Positions 27,127 to 36,324 are shown, counted from the first letter of the stretch. The stretch: DNA of 64,000 nt from Polaribacter marinus (GCF_022662535.1 NZ_JAKQYM010000006.1:159128-223127), one strand, 5' to 3'. The notes: generated by a model not told the origin, from the sequence alone. Made by a program: numbers and translations.

Positions 27127-27209
27127 GCGTTAACGATTGAAGTATTTGTTTAAGCTCTTTTTTGAAGAGCAAAAAAACGAGTGCGAAAAGCGTGACCCTT
27201 GTGGTAACG
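27127..27209 (-). repeat. structured intergenic repeat, copy 1
   Basis: Read on the minus strand it runs CCGTTACC...GGGTCACGCTTTTCGCACTCG, then a hairpin (GCTCTT/AAGAGC), then CTTAAACAAATACTTCAATCGTTAACGC. The ends CGTTA and TAACG can pair. The same order of blocks is found at 59396-59495 (GGTCAGGCTTTCGCAACTCG, hairpin, CTCAAACAACTTGCTC, TTCACGC), so both belong to one family. I remember look-alikes in many Flavobacteriaceae intergenic regions. It lies between the start of the ABC ATPase gene and the end of the M13 peptidase gene. Confidence 0.68.
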
Positions 27210-27217
27210 GCAAAAAA

Positions 27218-27241
27218 AAACCGATACTTTTGCATCGGTTT
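27218..27241 (-). terminator. terminator of the M13 peptidase gene
   Basis: AAACCGAT and ATCGGTTT form the stem; on the minus strand a run of nine T follows. It lies about 60 bases after the peptidase stop, just before the structured repeat. Confidence 0.78.
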
Positions 27242-27301
27242 TTAATTTAAGTTTTAGTGTTTGATTTTCATAAAGAGAACCTCAAAAAAAGATTTATGAC
27301 C

Positions 27302-29377
27302 TTACCAAATTCTTACTCTGTCTTCTGGTTTTAAATACATTTTATCACCTTCTTTAACATCAAAAGCTTTGTAGAAAGCATCTACATTTTTAAGAGGCAT
27401 GTAGGCTCTATACATTCCAGGAGAGTGTGTATTGGTCATGATTAAGTTTTTAAGAGCCTCATCACGCATTTTGGTTCTCCAAATAGTTCCCCAAGAAAGG
27501 AAAAAACGTTGTTCTGGCGTATAACCATCAATATCAGCAGGTCTTCCATTTTTCTTTAAGAAAATTTGTAATCCTTCAAAAGCAGCTTGTACACCACCTA
27601 AATCACCAATATTTTCTCCTAAGGTATATTTTCCATTTAAATGCATACTATCAATAGCAATAATGTCGCTGTATTGTTTTACTAATTTATCACCTACTAC
27701 TGCAAATTTTTCAGAATCTTCTTTTGTCCACCAGTTTTTAAGGTTTCCATCACCGTCAAAACGAGCGCCAGAATCATCGAAACTATGTGAGATTTCATGA
27801 CCAATAACCGCACCAATTCCACCATAATTTACAGCTTCATCTGCTTTGTAATCATAAAAAGGTGGTTGTAAAATAGCAGCAGGAAAAACGATTTCATTAT
27901 TTACAGGATTAAAGTAAGCGTTTACAGTTTGAGGAGACATTCCCCATTCTGTTCTATCTACTTCTTTTCCTAATTTTGCCATGTTTTTATTGTAGTTCCA
28001 TTTGGTAACATTAATTGCATTTTCAAAATAAGAACCCCCTTCTTCTAATCCTTTTACTTGTAATTCTGAATAATCTTTCCAAACATCTGGATAAGCAATT
28101 TTAACGGTTAATTTGTGTAGTTTTTCTAAAGCTTTTTCTTTAGTTACTTCACTCATCCAAGGTAATTGTGCAATTCTGGCCTCAAAACCAAGCATTACAT
28201 TATCAATCATTTCTTTGGCTTTCTTTTTTGCTTCTGGTGGAAACATTTTTTCTACATATAGTTTTCCTAAAGCTTCACCAACAGCACCGTTTAAGCTTCC
28301 TAAAGCGCGTTCATCTCTTGCGCGTTGTTTTTTTGCTCCTTGCATTTCTTTGCTATAAAACTCCCAATTAGCAGTTTCTAAATCTGTAGAAAGTGTACTT
28401 AATGCACCGTTAATAGTATTCCAACGTAATAATAATTTAATATCTGCAACAGAACGTTTTGCAAAGATATCACTCATTGCTTTAAAATAATTTGGGTCAG
28501 TAACAATTACGGTTTCAATATCTTTTACACCTACACCTTCTAAATGAGCTGCCCAATCTATAGAGGGAGCTAATTTTTGTAATTCAGCAACAGTCATAGG
28601 GTTGTAAAGTTTACGTATATCTCTACTTTCCTCTTTTGTCATCATTGGTTCTGCTAAACTAGTTTCTAAAGCAACAATAGTAGCTGCATTCTTTTTAGCT
28701 GTAGCTGCATCATCACCAAATTCTTGCAACATTTTTGCCACAAACTCTTGGTATTTTTCTAACTTGTCTTTTACTTTAGCATCTACATAATAATCTCTAG
28801 ACAAACCTAACCCTCCAGAACTCATATATCCAGCATATTGGCTGCTGTTTTTTAAATCGTTAAAAACACCAAAACCATAAAAACCACCACCACCATAAGG
28901 TGCCATGTTTGTTAAATAGGTTTCTATATCTTTTTTGGTTTTAATTTCATCTACTTTTGTTAAGTAAGGCATTACTGGTGCTTTTCCTTGTTTGTTTCTA
29001 GCAACAGTATCCATTATTGTTTCGTAATAGTTTACCGCTTTTTCTTGATCTGAATCTATTTCATTTCCTTTAGCATCTTTTACTTTTGGAAAATCTCTTT
29101 CTTTAATTGCGGTATTAAGAATTTCTAAAACATCTGCATCTGTTTTTTTGCGAAGTTGATTAAAACCACCCCAAGAAGTTTGATCGTCTGGAATTTCTGT
29201 TTTGTCTAACCAAGCACCGTTTACATGTCTAAAAAAATCATCCGTAGGTTTTACGGTTTTATCCATGTTTTCTAGGGCAATACCAGGCGTTTTTTCTTTT
29301 GGCTTTTCTTGTTTACAAGCAACAATTCCTAAAGAAGCGATTGCTGATACAAAAAATACTTTTTTAAATGTTTTCAT
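27302..29377 (-). CDS. pepO: M13 family zinc metallopeptidase (neprilysin-like, PepO)
   Basis: At 691 residues this is a full-length neprilysin-like endopeptidase. It starts with a lipoprotein signal (IASLGIVACKQEK, lipobox Cys near 21), so it is anchored on the periplasmic or cell-surface side. The zinc site HEISHSFDDSGARFD and the downstream ENIGDLGGVQAAFEG (third ligand Glu) are intact, and NAYFNPVNNEIVFPAAILQPPFY, the substrate-binding block, precedes them. It probably degrades oligopeptides. It is a single gene with its own terminator. Confidence 0.94.
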   Translation of the reverse strand: MKTFKKVFFVSAIASLGIVACKQEKPKEKTPGIALENMDKTVKPTDDFFRHVNGAWLDKTEIPDDQTSWGGFNQLRKKTDADVLEILNTAIKERDFPKVKDAKGNEIDSDQEKAVNYYETIMDTVARNKQGKAPVMPYLTKVDEIKTKKDIETYLTNMAPYGGGGFYGFGVFNDLKNSSQYAGYMSSGGLGLSRDYYVDAKVKDKLEKYQEFVAKMLQEFGDDAATAKKNAATIVALETSLAEPMMTKEESRDIRKLYNPMTVAELQKLAPSIDWAAHLEGVGVKDIETVIVTDPNYFKAMSDIFAKRSVADIKLLLRWNTINGALSTLSTDLETANWEFYSKEMQGAKKQRARDERALGSLNGAVGEALGKLYVEKMFPPEAKKKAKEMIDNVMLGFEARIAQLPWMSEVTKEKALEKLHKLTVKIAYPDVWKDYSELQVKGLEEGGSYFENAINVTKWNYNKNMAKLGKEVDRTEWGMSPQTVNAYFNPVNNEIVFPAAILQPPFYDYKADEAVNYGGIGAVIGHEISHSFDDSGARFDGDGNLKNWWTKEDSEKFAVVGDKLVKQYSDIIAIDSMHLNGKYTLGENIGDLGGVQAAFEGLQIFLKKNGRPADIDGYTPEQRFFLSWGTIWRTKMRDEALKNLIMTNTHSPGMYRAYMPLKNVDAFYKAFDVKEGDKMYLKPEDRVRIW

Positions 29378-29544
29378 TATTTATAAATTAGATTTAGTTA
29401 TTAGTGTCTTAATTTTAAAATTGTTACAGTTTCAATTAAGATTTTCTTAAGGTTAAAATTAATATCAAATATAAGTAAATTTAAAAATAGAATTCTTTTG
29501 ATTTTGTTTCTTAACTAATTTAAGTAAAGGTCTTTTAAATATAC

Positions 29545-29552
29545 TAGTTTTG
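29545..29552 (+). promoter_or_regulatory. -7 element of the flavoprotein gene
   Basis: TAGTTTTG matches TAnnTTTG exactly and lies 16 bases before the start at 29569, leaving a leader of only about 10 nt. Confidence 0.5.
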
Positions 29553-29568
29553 TATTTTAAAATGATAT

Positions 29569-30627
29569 ATGAAGGATTTTATAATTATTGGAGCGGGTCA
29601 ATCTGGTTTAGCTATCGCTTACTATTTAAATAAGCACAATGTAAATTATTTATTAGTTGATGCAAATTCTGAAATTGGTGCCCCATGGTTAAAAAGATGG
29701 GATTCTTTAAAATTATTTACTCCTTCTGAATTTAATAATTTGCCTGGGATGAAATTTCCGTATAAAAAAGGACATTATGCAAATAAGTTTGAAGTGGCAG
29801 ATTATTTAAAATCTTATGTATCTAAATTTAATATTCCTGTTGCGTTTAATCATAAGGTTACTTCTTTAAAAAAAGAAAAGGGAGTTTTTAGTTTAAAAAG
29901 TAAAACAAAAACATTTGAAGCAAAAAATGTGATTATAGCAACGGGGCCTTTTCACAAACCTTTTACACCGAGTTGTCATATAAAAATAGCTAAAAATATC
30001 TTTCAGATTCATAGTGAGCATTATAAAAGCCCTAATCAACTACAAGAAGGCGCAACATTAGTTGTAGGAGCAGGCGACTCGGGAGTGCAAATTTTAAATG
30101 AAATTTCTAAAACTAATAAACTTGTTTATTTTTCAGGGAATACAAATATTGTTTCACTTCCACAGGAATTTTTAGGCAAAACCCTTTGGTGGTGGTTTCG
30201 TAAAGTTGGTTTTTTAACGGCAAACAAATATTCTTGGATTGGAAAAAAAATAAGTAAAAGCGGGCAACCTGTTATTGGCACAGATGTAAAAAGGTTGTTC
30301 AAAAAAAAGAATGTTATTTGTGTGGGGAGAACCTTGGATGCAAATAAAGAATGCATCATTTTTGAAAAACAAAATATTTCAGATATTAAAAATATTGTTT
30401 GGGCAACAGGGTTTAAACCTAATTTTAATTGGATTGATGGTATTGAATTAGATGAAAGTCAGTACCCAAAAAATTACAGAGGTGTTAGTGATATAGAAGG
30501 CTTGTACTTTTTAGGACTTCCTTGGTTATACACTAGAGGTTCTGCTACTTTAGGAGGTGTAAAAAAAGACGCAAAGTATTTAAAGAAATATATTTTTAAA
30601 AAAACAATTAAAAAAGAAATAGATTAA
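29569..30627 (+). CDS. flavin-containing monooxygenase-like NAD(P)/FAD oxidoreductase
   Basis: The 352-residue protein has two dinucleotide-binding motifs: FIIIGAGQSGLAIAYYLN at the start for FAD, and TLVVGAGDSGVQILNEI near residue 165 for NAD(P)H. The segment LKLFTPSEFNNLPGMKFP is typical of the CzcO/YdhS group of putative flavoprotein monooxygenases, and GFKPNFNWI closes the FAD site. Substrate is unknown. A -7 motif lies 16 bases before the start. The gene converges on the prolyl oligopeptidase gene with 8 bases between stops. Confidence 0.87.
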   Translation: MKDFIIIGAGQSGLAIAYYLNKHNVNYLLVDANSEIGAPWLKRWDSLKLFTPSEFNNLPGMKFPYKKGHYANKFEVADYLKSYVSKFNIPVAFNHKVTSLKKEKGVFSLKSKTKTFEAKNVIIATGPFHKPFTPSCHIKIAKNIFQIHSEHYKSPNQLQEGATLVVGAGDSGVQILNEISKTNKLVYFSGNTNIVSLPQEFLGKTLWWWFRKVGFLTANKYSWIGKKISKSGQPVIGTDVKRLFKKKNVICVGRTLDANKECIIFEKQNISDIKNIVWATGFKPNFNWIDGIELDESQYPKNYRGVSDIEGLYFLGLPWLYTRGSATLGGVKKDAKYLKKYIFKKTIKKEID

Positions 30628-30635
30628 TCATCTAT

Positions 30636-32699
30636 TTAATTTTTCGCCTTTGGCGAATTAGGTAATTGTTTAAAGCCCATATTAAACAAAGTAAATCCAA
30701 AAATATCTGCGTATTGCTCAATTGTTTTTGCTACAGGAGTTCCGGCTCCATGCCCCGCGTTGGTTTCTATTCTTATTAAAGTAGGATTTTCTCCTGATTG
30801 TTTTTCTTGTAATTCTGCAGCAAATTTAAAACTGTGTGCTGGCACAACTCTATCATCATGATCTCCAGTAGTTATCATGGTGGCAGGATATCTTGTTCTT
30901 TTTTTAACATTGTGTACTGGTGAATATCCTCTTAAATATTCAAACATTTCTTTACTGTCTTCCGCTGTTCCGTAATCGTAGGCCCACCCTGCGCCAGCAG
31001 TAAAGGTATGATAACGCAACATGTCTAAAACACCAACTGCAGGTAATGCTACTTTTGCTAATGATGGTTTTTGAGTCATAATTGCACCGACTAAAAGTCC
31101 GCCATTTGAGCCTCCTCGAATTGCTAAAAATTCTGAAGAAGTATATTTTTTATTAATTAAAAACTGGGCAGCCTCAATAAAATCGTCAAAAACATTTTGT
31201 TTTTTTAATTGAGTTCCTGCATTGTGCCATTTTTTTCCATATTCACCTCCGCCTCTTAAATTAGCAACTGCGTAAATTCCGCCCTGTTCCATCCAAATTA
31301 CGTTTGCAATACTAAAAGAAGGCGTTAAACTGATATTAAAACCTCCGTAACCATATAAAATAGTTGGATTTTTACCGTTAAGCTCAATTCCTTTTTTATG
31401 GGTAATAATCATAGGTACTTTTGTACCATCTTTAGAGGTATAAAAAACCTGATTGCTCACATAGTCTTCTGCATTATATGCAATTGAAGGTTTCCAGTAC
31501 GAAACATACGTTCCGTCTTTTGGATTAAATTTATAAGATGAAGTAGGTGTATTATAATTGGTAAAAGAAAAATACAAATCTTTGGCATCTATTTTTCCAC
31601 TAAAGCCTCCAACAGAACCAATTCCGGGTAAATTGATTTCTCTAATTAATTTACCGTCAAAATCATATTGTAAAACTTTAGAAACAGCATCAACCATATA
31701 ATGTGCAAACAAATAATTTGCGCCTTTAGAAATACTTAAAACGTTTTCTGTTTCAAGTATAAAATCTTGCCAATTTTCTTGCGTAGGATTTGCAAAATCT
31801 ACTGTAACTACTTTTTTATTTGGTGCATTTAAATTGGTAACTAAAAACAATTTATTTTCTTTATTAGCAATTATATACGTGTCACTTTCTACCGTTTCTA
31901 TTATTGGTTTTAACGTACTATTTTCTTCAGATAAATCTTTGATAAATAATTTATTTCCAGAAGTAGAAATTTGTGTAGTAACTACTAAAAAACGATTATC
32001 TTCTGTTACATAACCGCCAATATATCTGTGTTTTTCTTCTGGAATTCCACCAAAAATTACAGCATCTTCTTTTTGAGAAGTTCCTAATTTATGGTAGTAT
32101 AATTTGTGTTGATCTGTTTTTGCAGAAAGCTCGCTTCCTTTAGGCTTATCGTAGCTAGAATAGTAAAATCCTTCGTTTTTGTACCAAGAAATTCCAGAGA
32201 ATTTTACATCTACTAAGGTATCTTCTTTGATGGTTTTAGATTCGGCATCCATAATAATTATTTTACGCCAATCAGAACCACCTTCTGAAATAGAATACGC
32301 CAATGTTTTTCCATCTTCAGAAAAACTTAAAGCACCTAAAGAAGTTGTTCCGTCTTTAGAAAACGTATTAGGATCTAAAAAAACTTCAGCATCAGAATTG
32401 TCTTTTGTTCTATAAATTACACTTTGATTTTGCAATCCATCATTTTTAGAAAAATAAGTATAATCTCCCTCTATAAAAGGAGTTCCTATTTTTTCGTAAT
32501 TCCATAATTCAGACAAACGATCTTTTAATTGTTTTCTGTACGGAATTTGCTCTAAATATTTAAAAGTAACTTCGTTTTCTGCTTTTACCCAAGCCTTTGT
32601 TTCTTGACTTTTATCATCTTCTAACCATCGGTAATTGTCTATTATTTCGGTTCCGAAATAAGAATCTACAACGGGTTTTTTATTTGTTTTTGGATACAT
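30636..32699 (-). CDS. prolyl oligopeptidase (S9A serine peptidase)
   Basis: The 687-residue protein cleaves oligopeptides after proline. An N-terminal beta-propeller (about residues 70-400) precedes an alpha/beta-hydrolase domain with nucleophile [10 protein letters not shown], acid in [11 protein letters not shown] and His in NAGHGAGTP. The S9A N-terminal segment [22 protein letters not shown] is present. There is no signal peptide: the first residues are already [15 protein letters not shown], so this copy is probably cytoplasmic, whereas many Bacteroidota homologues are exported. No in-frame upstream start with a signal was found. Confidence 0.94.
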   Translation of the reverse strand: MYPKTNKKPVVDSYFGTEIIDNYRWLEDDKSQETKAWVKAENEVTFKYLEQIPYRKQLKDRLSELWNYEKIGTPFIEGDYTYFSKNDGLQNQSVIYRTKDNSDAEVFLDPNTFSKDGTTSLGALSFSEDGKTLAYSISEGGSDWRKIIIMDAESKTIKEDTLVDVKFSGISWYKNEGFYYSSYDKPKGSELSAKTDQHKLYYHKLGTSQKEDAVIFGGIPEEKHRYIGGYVTEDNRFLVVTTQISTSGNKLFIKDLSEENSTLKPIIETVESDTYIIANKENKLFLVTNLNAPNKKVVTVDFANPTQENWQDFILETENVLSISKGANYLFAHYMVDAVSKVLQYDFDGKLIREINLPGIGSVGGFSGKIDAKDLYFSFTNYNTPTSSYKFNPKDGTYVSYWKPSIAYNAEDYVSNQVFYTSKDGTKVPMIITHKKGIELNGKNPTILYGYGGFNISLTPSFSIANVIWMEQGGIYAVANLRGGGEYGKKWHNAGTQLKKQNVFDDFIEAAQFLINKKYTSSEFLAIRGGSNGGLLVGAIMTQKPSLAKVALPAVGVLDMLRYHTFTAGAGWAYDYGTAEDSKEMFEYLRGYSPVHNVKKRTRYPATMITTGDHDDRVVPAHSFKFAAELQEKQSGENPTLIRIETNAGHGAGTPVAKTIEQYADIFGFTLFNMGFKQLPNSPKAKN

Positions 32700-32766
32700 T
32701 AAATATTTTTTATCACTTCTCTTTACAAGACACTAAAATAATACATCCAATGTAAGTTTGTATAAA

Positions 32767-32799
32767 AAAACCTCATACATTTAAAGTGTATGAGGTTTT
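32767..32799 (-). terminator. terminator of the DoxX-like gene
   Basis: Arms AAAACCTCATACA and TGTATGAGGTTTT make a perfect 13-bp stem with a 7-nt loop; T-rich sequence follows on the minus strand. It lies 20 bases after the DoxX-like stop. Confidence 0.85.
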
Positions 32800-32818
32800 A
32801 ATAGAATTTAAAATTTCT

Positions 32819-33193
32819 TTATTTGAAAAGAGTTTTAAAACGATCCCAATATGCATAGATTAATAAGATGTTTAGAATTGTTACCACGGCAGCTCCTGCA
32901 ATATTTGCAACATCAAAAGTTAGATGAAATGCCATAATGTTAATTGAAACGGGTACTAACATTATTAGTGCAAAAGGCACTGCTTTGTTTAATACCAAAC
33001 ACAAACCTGCAATTATATATATAATTCCTAGAATAGGAAAAATATATCCACTTCCATCTAATGCTCCCATAAAGGTACCAGCTGCTTCTGACAATTCTGG
33101 TTGAGGCATAAAATGTAAAAATTTATTGGCTCCAAAAACCAACATGGCTATTCCTAATAAATAGCGAGCAATTGTTGTTATAGTAGAATTCAT
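32819..33193 (-). CDS. DoxX-like small membrane protein
   Basis: This 124-residue protein has four membrane helices and the DoxX-family opening (ARYLLGIAMLVFGANKFLHFMPQPE). The second helix region (GSGYIFPILGIIYIIAGLCLVLNK) is also typical. DoxX-like proteins are often linked to redox stress, but the biochemical role is not settled. It is a single gene, divergent from thioredoxin; the roughly 210 bases between them hold both promoters. Confidence 0.82.
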   Translation of the reverse strand: MNSTITTIARYLLGIAMLVFGANKFLHFMPQPELSEAAGTFMGALDGSGYIFPILGIIYIIAGLCLVLNKAVPFALIMLVPVSINIMAFHLTFDVANIAGAAVVTILNILLIYAYWDRFKTLFK

Positions 33194-33341
33194 AATGTAA
33201 ATAGTTAATTAGTAATTAGTTATGGTTAAAAGATACAAAATTATTTAATACAAAAAGAAAGATTTTTGTTTTGTAATTTAAGCTCATAAAAAACGACTAT
33301 TTTTGTGAAATCTTTTCTAAGTTGGAAAAGAAAAAATAGAC

Positions 33342-33357
33342 TCCTATTTTTATAGGA
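33342..33357 (+). other. perfect hairpin in the thioredoxin leader
   Basis: Arms TCCTAT and ATAGGA close on a TTTT loop, about 48 bases before the thioredoxin ATG and downstream of a TATTTTTG -7 element at 33299-33306. No T-run follows, so it is not an obvious terminator. It may affect mRNA stability or translation. Confidence 0.5.
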
Positions 33358-33404
33358 AAGACACATTAAGACAATCTTAATGTTGTTTAGAAAAACATAT
33401 TATT

Positions 33405-33764
33405 ATGACAGAAAATTTAACAAAAGAAACCTTTTTAGAAAAGGTTTTTAATTTTGAAGAAAACCAAGAATGGAAGTTTAAAGGAGATAAACCTGCTTTA
33501 ATAGATTTTTATGCAGATTGGTGTGGGCCTTGTAAAATGATTGCGCCTATTTTAGAAGAATTATCTGAAGAATATAAAGACAAAATAGACATTTATAAAA
33601 TAGACACCGAAGCAGAACAAGAGCTATCTGCAGCTTTCGGAATTAGAAGTATTCCGTCTATGTTATTTTGTCCTGCAAAAGGACAACCACAAATGGCAAA
33701 CGGTGCTTTACCAAAAGCGGAATTAGAACGTATTATTGCAGATGTATTAAAAGTGGCCAAATAA
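33405..33764 (+). CDS. trxA: thioredoxin
   Basis: The 119-residue protein has the thioredoxin active site ADWCGPCKMIAP (Cys-Gly-Pro-Cys) and the cis-Pro segment IRSIPSMLF. It is about ten residues longer than E. coli TrxA, with an N-terminal extension (ENLTKETFLEKVFNFEEN). There is no signal peptide, so it is the cytoplasmic dithiol reductant for ribonucleotide reductase and other targets. A terminator follows at 33813. Confidence 0.94.
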   Translation: MTENLTKETFLEKVFNFEENQEWKFKGDKPALIDFYADWCGPCKMIAPILEELSEEYKDKIDIYKIDTEAEQELSAAFGIRSIPSMLFCPAKGQPQMANGALPKAELERIIADVLKVAK

Positions 33765-33772
33765 AATTTTAG

Positions 33773-33794
33773 CATTCCCGCTCAGGCAGGATTC
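33773..33794. repeat. degenerate ATTCCC-type palindromic repeat
   Basis: CATTCCCGC and GCAGGATTC are imperfect inverted halves around TCAG. The same type of element lies at 46053-46080 and 59627-59644. Confidence 0.45.
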
Positions 33795-33812
33795 TTTTTT
33801 TTATAATTTTAC

Positions 33813-33841
33813 AAATCCCGGAAATATATTTTTCGGGATTT
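33813..33841 (+). terminator. thioredoxin terminator
   Basis: Arms AAATCCCG and CGGGATTT form an 8-bp stem followed by a T-run up to 33845. Confidence 0.82.
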
Positions 33842-33858
33842 TTTTGCTCACAAAAAGA

Positions 33859-33901
33859 ATACATAAGTGTTTTATACATAAGAAAATTATGTATATATTT
33901 A
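33859..33901 (+). promoter_or_regulatory. PadR operator and promoter
   Basis: The half-site ATACATAA occurs at 33859-33866 and 33874-33881, 15 bases apart, and its reverse complement TTATGTAT at 33887-33894. The last two form a perfect 8-bp inverted repeat around GAAAA. A near-consensus -7 TATATTTA (33894-33901) follows only 4 bases before the padR ATG. Known PadR sites contain ATGT-N8-ACAT-like dyads, which this resembles. The arrangement predicts autorepression of the operon. Confidence 0.68.
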
Positions 33902-33905
33902 CAAC

Positions 33906-34244
33906 ATGGGAAATCAAAAATTATATAAAGGTTCTTTACAAACCATCATTTTAAAATTATTAGAAACGAATGATAAAATGTATGGTTATGAAATTACCCA
34001 AAAAGTAAAAGAATTAACCAAAGGCGAATTAAAGATTACCGAAGGTGCGTTGTATCCTGCGCTGCATAAGTTAGAAGCCGATGGTTTGTTAGATGTAGAG
34101 ATTGCAAAAGTTGGTAACAGACTCAGAAAATATTATAAACTTACTGAAAGTGGCAGCAAAGAAACTGCCAACAAGTTGGAAGAGATGCAAGAGTTTTTAA
34201 AAACGATGCAACATTTGGTAAACCCTAAATTAAGTTTGGAGTAA
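33906..34244 (+). CDS. PadR family transcriptional regulator
   Basis: The 112-residue protein is a typical short PadR regulator: YKGSLQTIILKLLETNDKMYGYEITQKVKE at the N-terminus, the wing segment ITEGALYPALHKLEADGLLDVE and a C-terminal dimerisation helix. Such proteins usually repress the operon they start. It is followed after one base by the first of three related membrane-protein genes, then a permease and an ABC ATPase, and it has a strong dyad in its promoter. Confidence 0.92.
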   Translation: MGNQKLYKGSLQTIILKLLETNDKMYGYEITQKVKELTKGELKITEGALYPALHKLEADGLLDVEIAKVGNRLRKYYKLTESGSKETANKLEEMQEFLKTMQHLVNPKLSLE

Positions 34245-34245
34245 T

Positions 34246-34905
34246 ATGGAATTAACAAACGAACAAGTTCAGCAAGTAGAAAACTATCTAGATAACAAAA
34301 GTTTTGATTTTATAGATTTAAAACTGGAGATTTTAGATCATTTAATTTCTGATATTGAAAGTTTTATCGATAAAGGTTTTTCTTTTGATAATGCTTTTAA
34401 AGCAACTGTTTTAAAATGGGATAAACATTTTAAAGATTCGTCTAGTTTTTACTTTGGTTTATTGTATTCAGAATCTAAAATTGTTGTAAAAAAAGCAGTT
34501 AAAATTTTTAAACCATTTTACTTTTTGTATTTAACGGCGTACTTTTTACCTCTTATAATTTTAAAGAAATTTTCGTTTACTTTTTCTATAAACACAATCG
34601 ATTATTTTGATACACTTCTAAATACATTATCTGTAATATTTTTAATATACCTAATTTATATTATTGTAAAAGTTTTTAAATCAAAAGTAAAAACAACCTA
34701 TAGTTTTATTTTAAGAACGCAGTATTTAGGTGTTGTTTTTTTAATTATTCCTCTGTTATCAGGAAAGCATTTTAATGATAAAGGAGAAATGAATCCTATT
34801 TTTACAGGTTTTCTTTTAGCAGGTTTTGCAGTAACTTATATCTGCTTTTATTTTTATAAAAAACATAAAGATGCTATCAAAAAATATAAAATTTCATATT
34901 CATGA
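34246..34905 (+). CDS. membrane protein with N-terminal helical (HAAS-like) domain, copy 1
   Basis: The 219-residue protein begins with a soluble helical domain (about residues 1-75, with YLDNKSFDFIDLKLEILDHLISDIESFI). About four hydrophobic segments follow. The helical part has the Y-D-L-E-L-DHL-DIE pattern that is much stronger in the next two proteins. This domain type accompanies PadR regulators and has been called HAAS; the assignment here is by pattern and context. Copy 1 is the most divergent of the three. Its stop overlaps the next ATG by four bases (ATGA). Confidence 0.72.
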   Translation: MELTNEQVQQVENYLDNKSFDFIDLKLEILDHLISDIESFIDKGFSFDNAFKATVLKWDKHFKDSSSFYFGLLYSESKIVVKKAVKIFKPFYFLYLTAYFLPLIILKKFSFTFSINTIDYFDTLLNTLSVIFLIYLIYIIVKVFKSKVKTTYSFILRTQYLGVVFLIIPLLSGKHFNDKGEMNPIFTGFLLAGFAVTYICFYFYKKHKDAIKKYKISYS

Positions 34906-35603
34906 AACTCACAAAAATACAGATAGAAGAACTCTACAAGTTTACAAGAAAACATTATGTAGAATATTATGATGTACAAACGGAATTGGTAGATCATTTA
35001 GCAAACGATATAGAAAGTATTTGTAAAGAAAACCCAAGTTTAAGTTTTGAGGAGGCGCGAGATATATCTTTTAAAAAATTTGGTGTTTTTGGTTTTATGG
35101 ATGTTGTACAATCTAAAGAATCGCAAATGACCAAAAAGTATTTTAAGCTTATTTTAAAGTTTATGAAAGAATGGTTTCAATTACCAAAAATAGCACTCAC
35201 TTTTGGGTTACTGTTTGTTTTTTATGAAATACAAAGCTTAGAAAATGCGTATGAAATTTACCTTTCAGTAATATTTGGTGTTTTTATAATTCAGTTAATA
35301 ACAGTATTGTTAAATAGAAAAAAGCAGCAAAAAAAGCAGCAAATAACTAAAAGAAGATGGCTTTTTGAAAGTATTATACAAACACAAGGTTTTGGGAGCA
35401 TTGGGTTATTTGCTTTTTATACAGTTGAATTTTTATTGCCAAATTCCTCTATAGCATTTTCTGAAATGGGTCTTTTTAGAAGTGTTTTATCTGTTTTCGT
35501 AATTACATTTTTTATAATTATGAGTTATATTTCGATAGTGGTTATCCCTAAAAAAGCAACAGAGTTATTAGCAGAAACCTACCCAGAATTTAAATTATCT
35601 TAA
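34902..35603 (+). CDS. membrane protein with N-terminal helical (HAAS-like) domain, copy 2
   Basis: The 233-residue protein starts MKLTKIQIEELYKFTRKHYV, then YYDVQTELVDHLANDIES and a GFMDVV motif, together a helical N-terminal domain of about 75 residues. About four membrane helices follow, with a Lys/Gln-rich loop (RKKQQKKQQ). It ends ELLAETYPEFKLS. It is a close paralogue of the following gene, with about three quarters identical residues over the first 68. It may sense or transmit a signal to PadR or to the ABC export system; this is inference. Confidence 0.75.
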   Translation: MKLTKIQIEELYKFTRKHYVEYYDVQTELVDHLANDIESICKENPSLSFEEARDISFKKFGVFGFMDVVQSKESQMTKKYFKLILKFMKEWFQLPKIALTFGLLFVFYEIQSLENAYEIYLSVIFGVFIIQLITVLLNRKKQQKKQQITKRRWLFESIIQTQGFGSIGLFAFYTVEFLLPNSSIAFSEMGLFRSVLSVFVITFFIIMSYISIVVIPKKATELLAETYPEFKLS

Positions 35604-35616
35604 CTTTATTTTTTAG

Positions 35617-36324
35617 ATGAAATTAACAGAAAATCAGATAGATAGTCTCTACAAATTTACCAGAAAACATTACGTTTATTTTTACGATGTACAAACGGAA
35701 TTAGTAGATCATTTAGCAAACGATATTGAAGAAATTTGGGAAGAGAAACCAAATTTAACTTTTGAAGACGCAAGAGATACTTCCTTTAAAAAATTTGGCA
35801 TTTTTGGTTTTATGGATGTTATAGAAGCCAAACAAAAACAAATGAATAAACGGTATTGGAAAATTTTGTGGCGTTTTTTTAGAGAATGGTTTACGTTTCC
35901 AAAAGTAGTAACTACGGTAAGTATATTTGTATCACTTTTTGTGGTGCTACAAATACAGTATTCAGAATATATTTTGTTAGGAGCTCTTTTTATTTTAGTG
36001 AGTTTCGATTTAATAAAACAAACAAAATCTAAGAAAAAACATAAAAAAAAGGAACAAAAAAAGGAGAAAATTTTCTTATTAGAAAGTATGATTGGAGATA
36101 CAAGACAAGGGTTTTCTGGTTTTGCTTTCATCAATATATTTAACTCCATAAACTTGGTAAAAGTTCCATTTAGCACTTTGGGGATTTATTGGTTATTGTT
36201 AATTTCATTTTCTATAACCTGTGTAATTCTTTTGTTTTATGTTACAGGGTATTTAATTCCGCAAAAAGCACAAGAATTGCTAGAAGAAACCTATCCAGAA
36301 TATAAAATGGTTAATAATTTGTAA
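35617..36324 (+). CDS. membrane protein with N-terminal helical (HAAS-like) domain, copy 3
   Basis: The 235-residue protein repeats the layout of copy 2: MKLTENQIDSLYKFTRKHYV, FYDVQTELVDHLANDIEE, GFMDVI, then membrane segments separated by a very basic loop (SKKKHKKKEQKKEK), ending LLEETYPEYKMV. DNA as well as protein similarity to copy 2 points to a tandem duplication. It is 13 bases downstream of copy 2 and about 50 bases before the permease gene. Confidence 0.75.
   Translation: MKLTENQIDSLYKFTRKHYVYFYDVQTELVDHLANDIEEIWEEKPNLTFEDARDTSFKKFGIFGFMDVIEAKQKQMNKRYWKILWRFFREWFTFPKVVTTVSIFVSLFVVLQIQYSEYILLGALFILVSFDLIKQTKSKKKHKKKEQKKEKIFLLESMIGDTRQGFSGFAFINIFNSINLVKVPFSTLGIYWLLLISFSITCVILLFYVTGYLIPQKAQELLEETYPEYKMVNNL

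Noticed and set aside
35709..36176. 155-codon antisense ORF
   Set aside because: It lies wholly opposite the third HAAS-like gene, is low complexity (Lys/Phe/Cys from the basic loop) and matches no known type.
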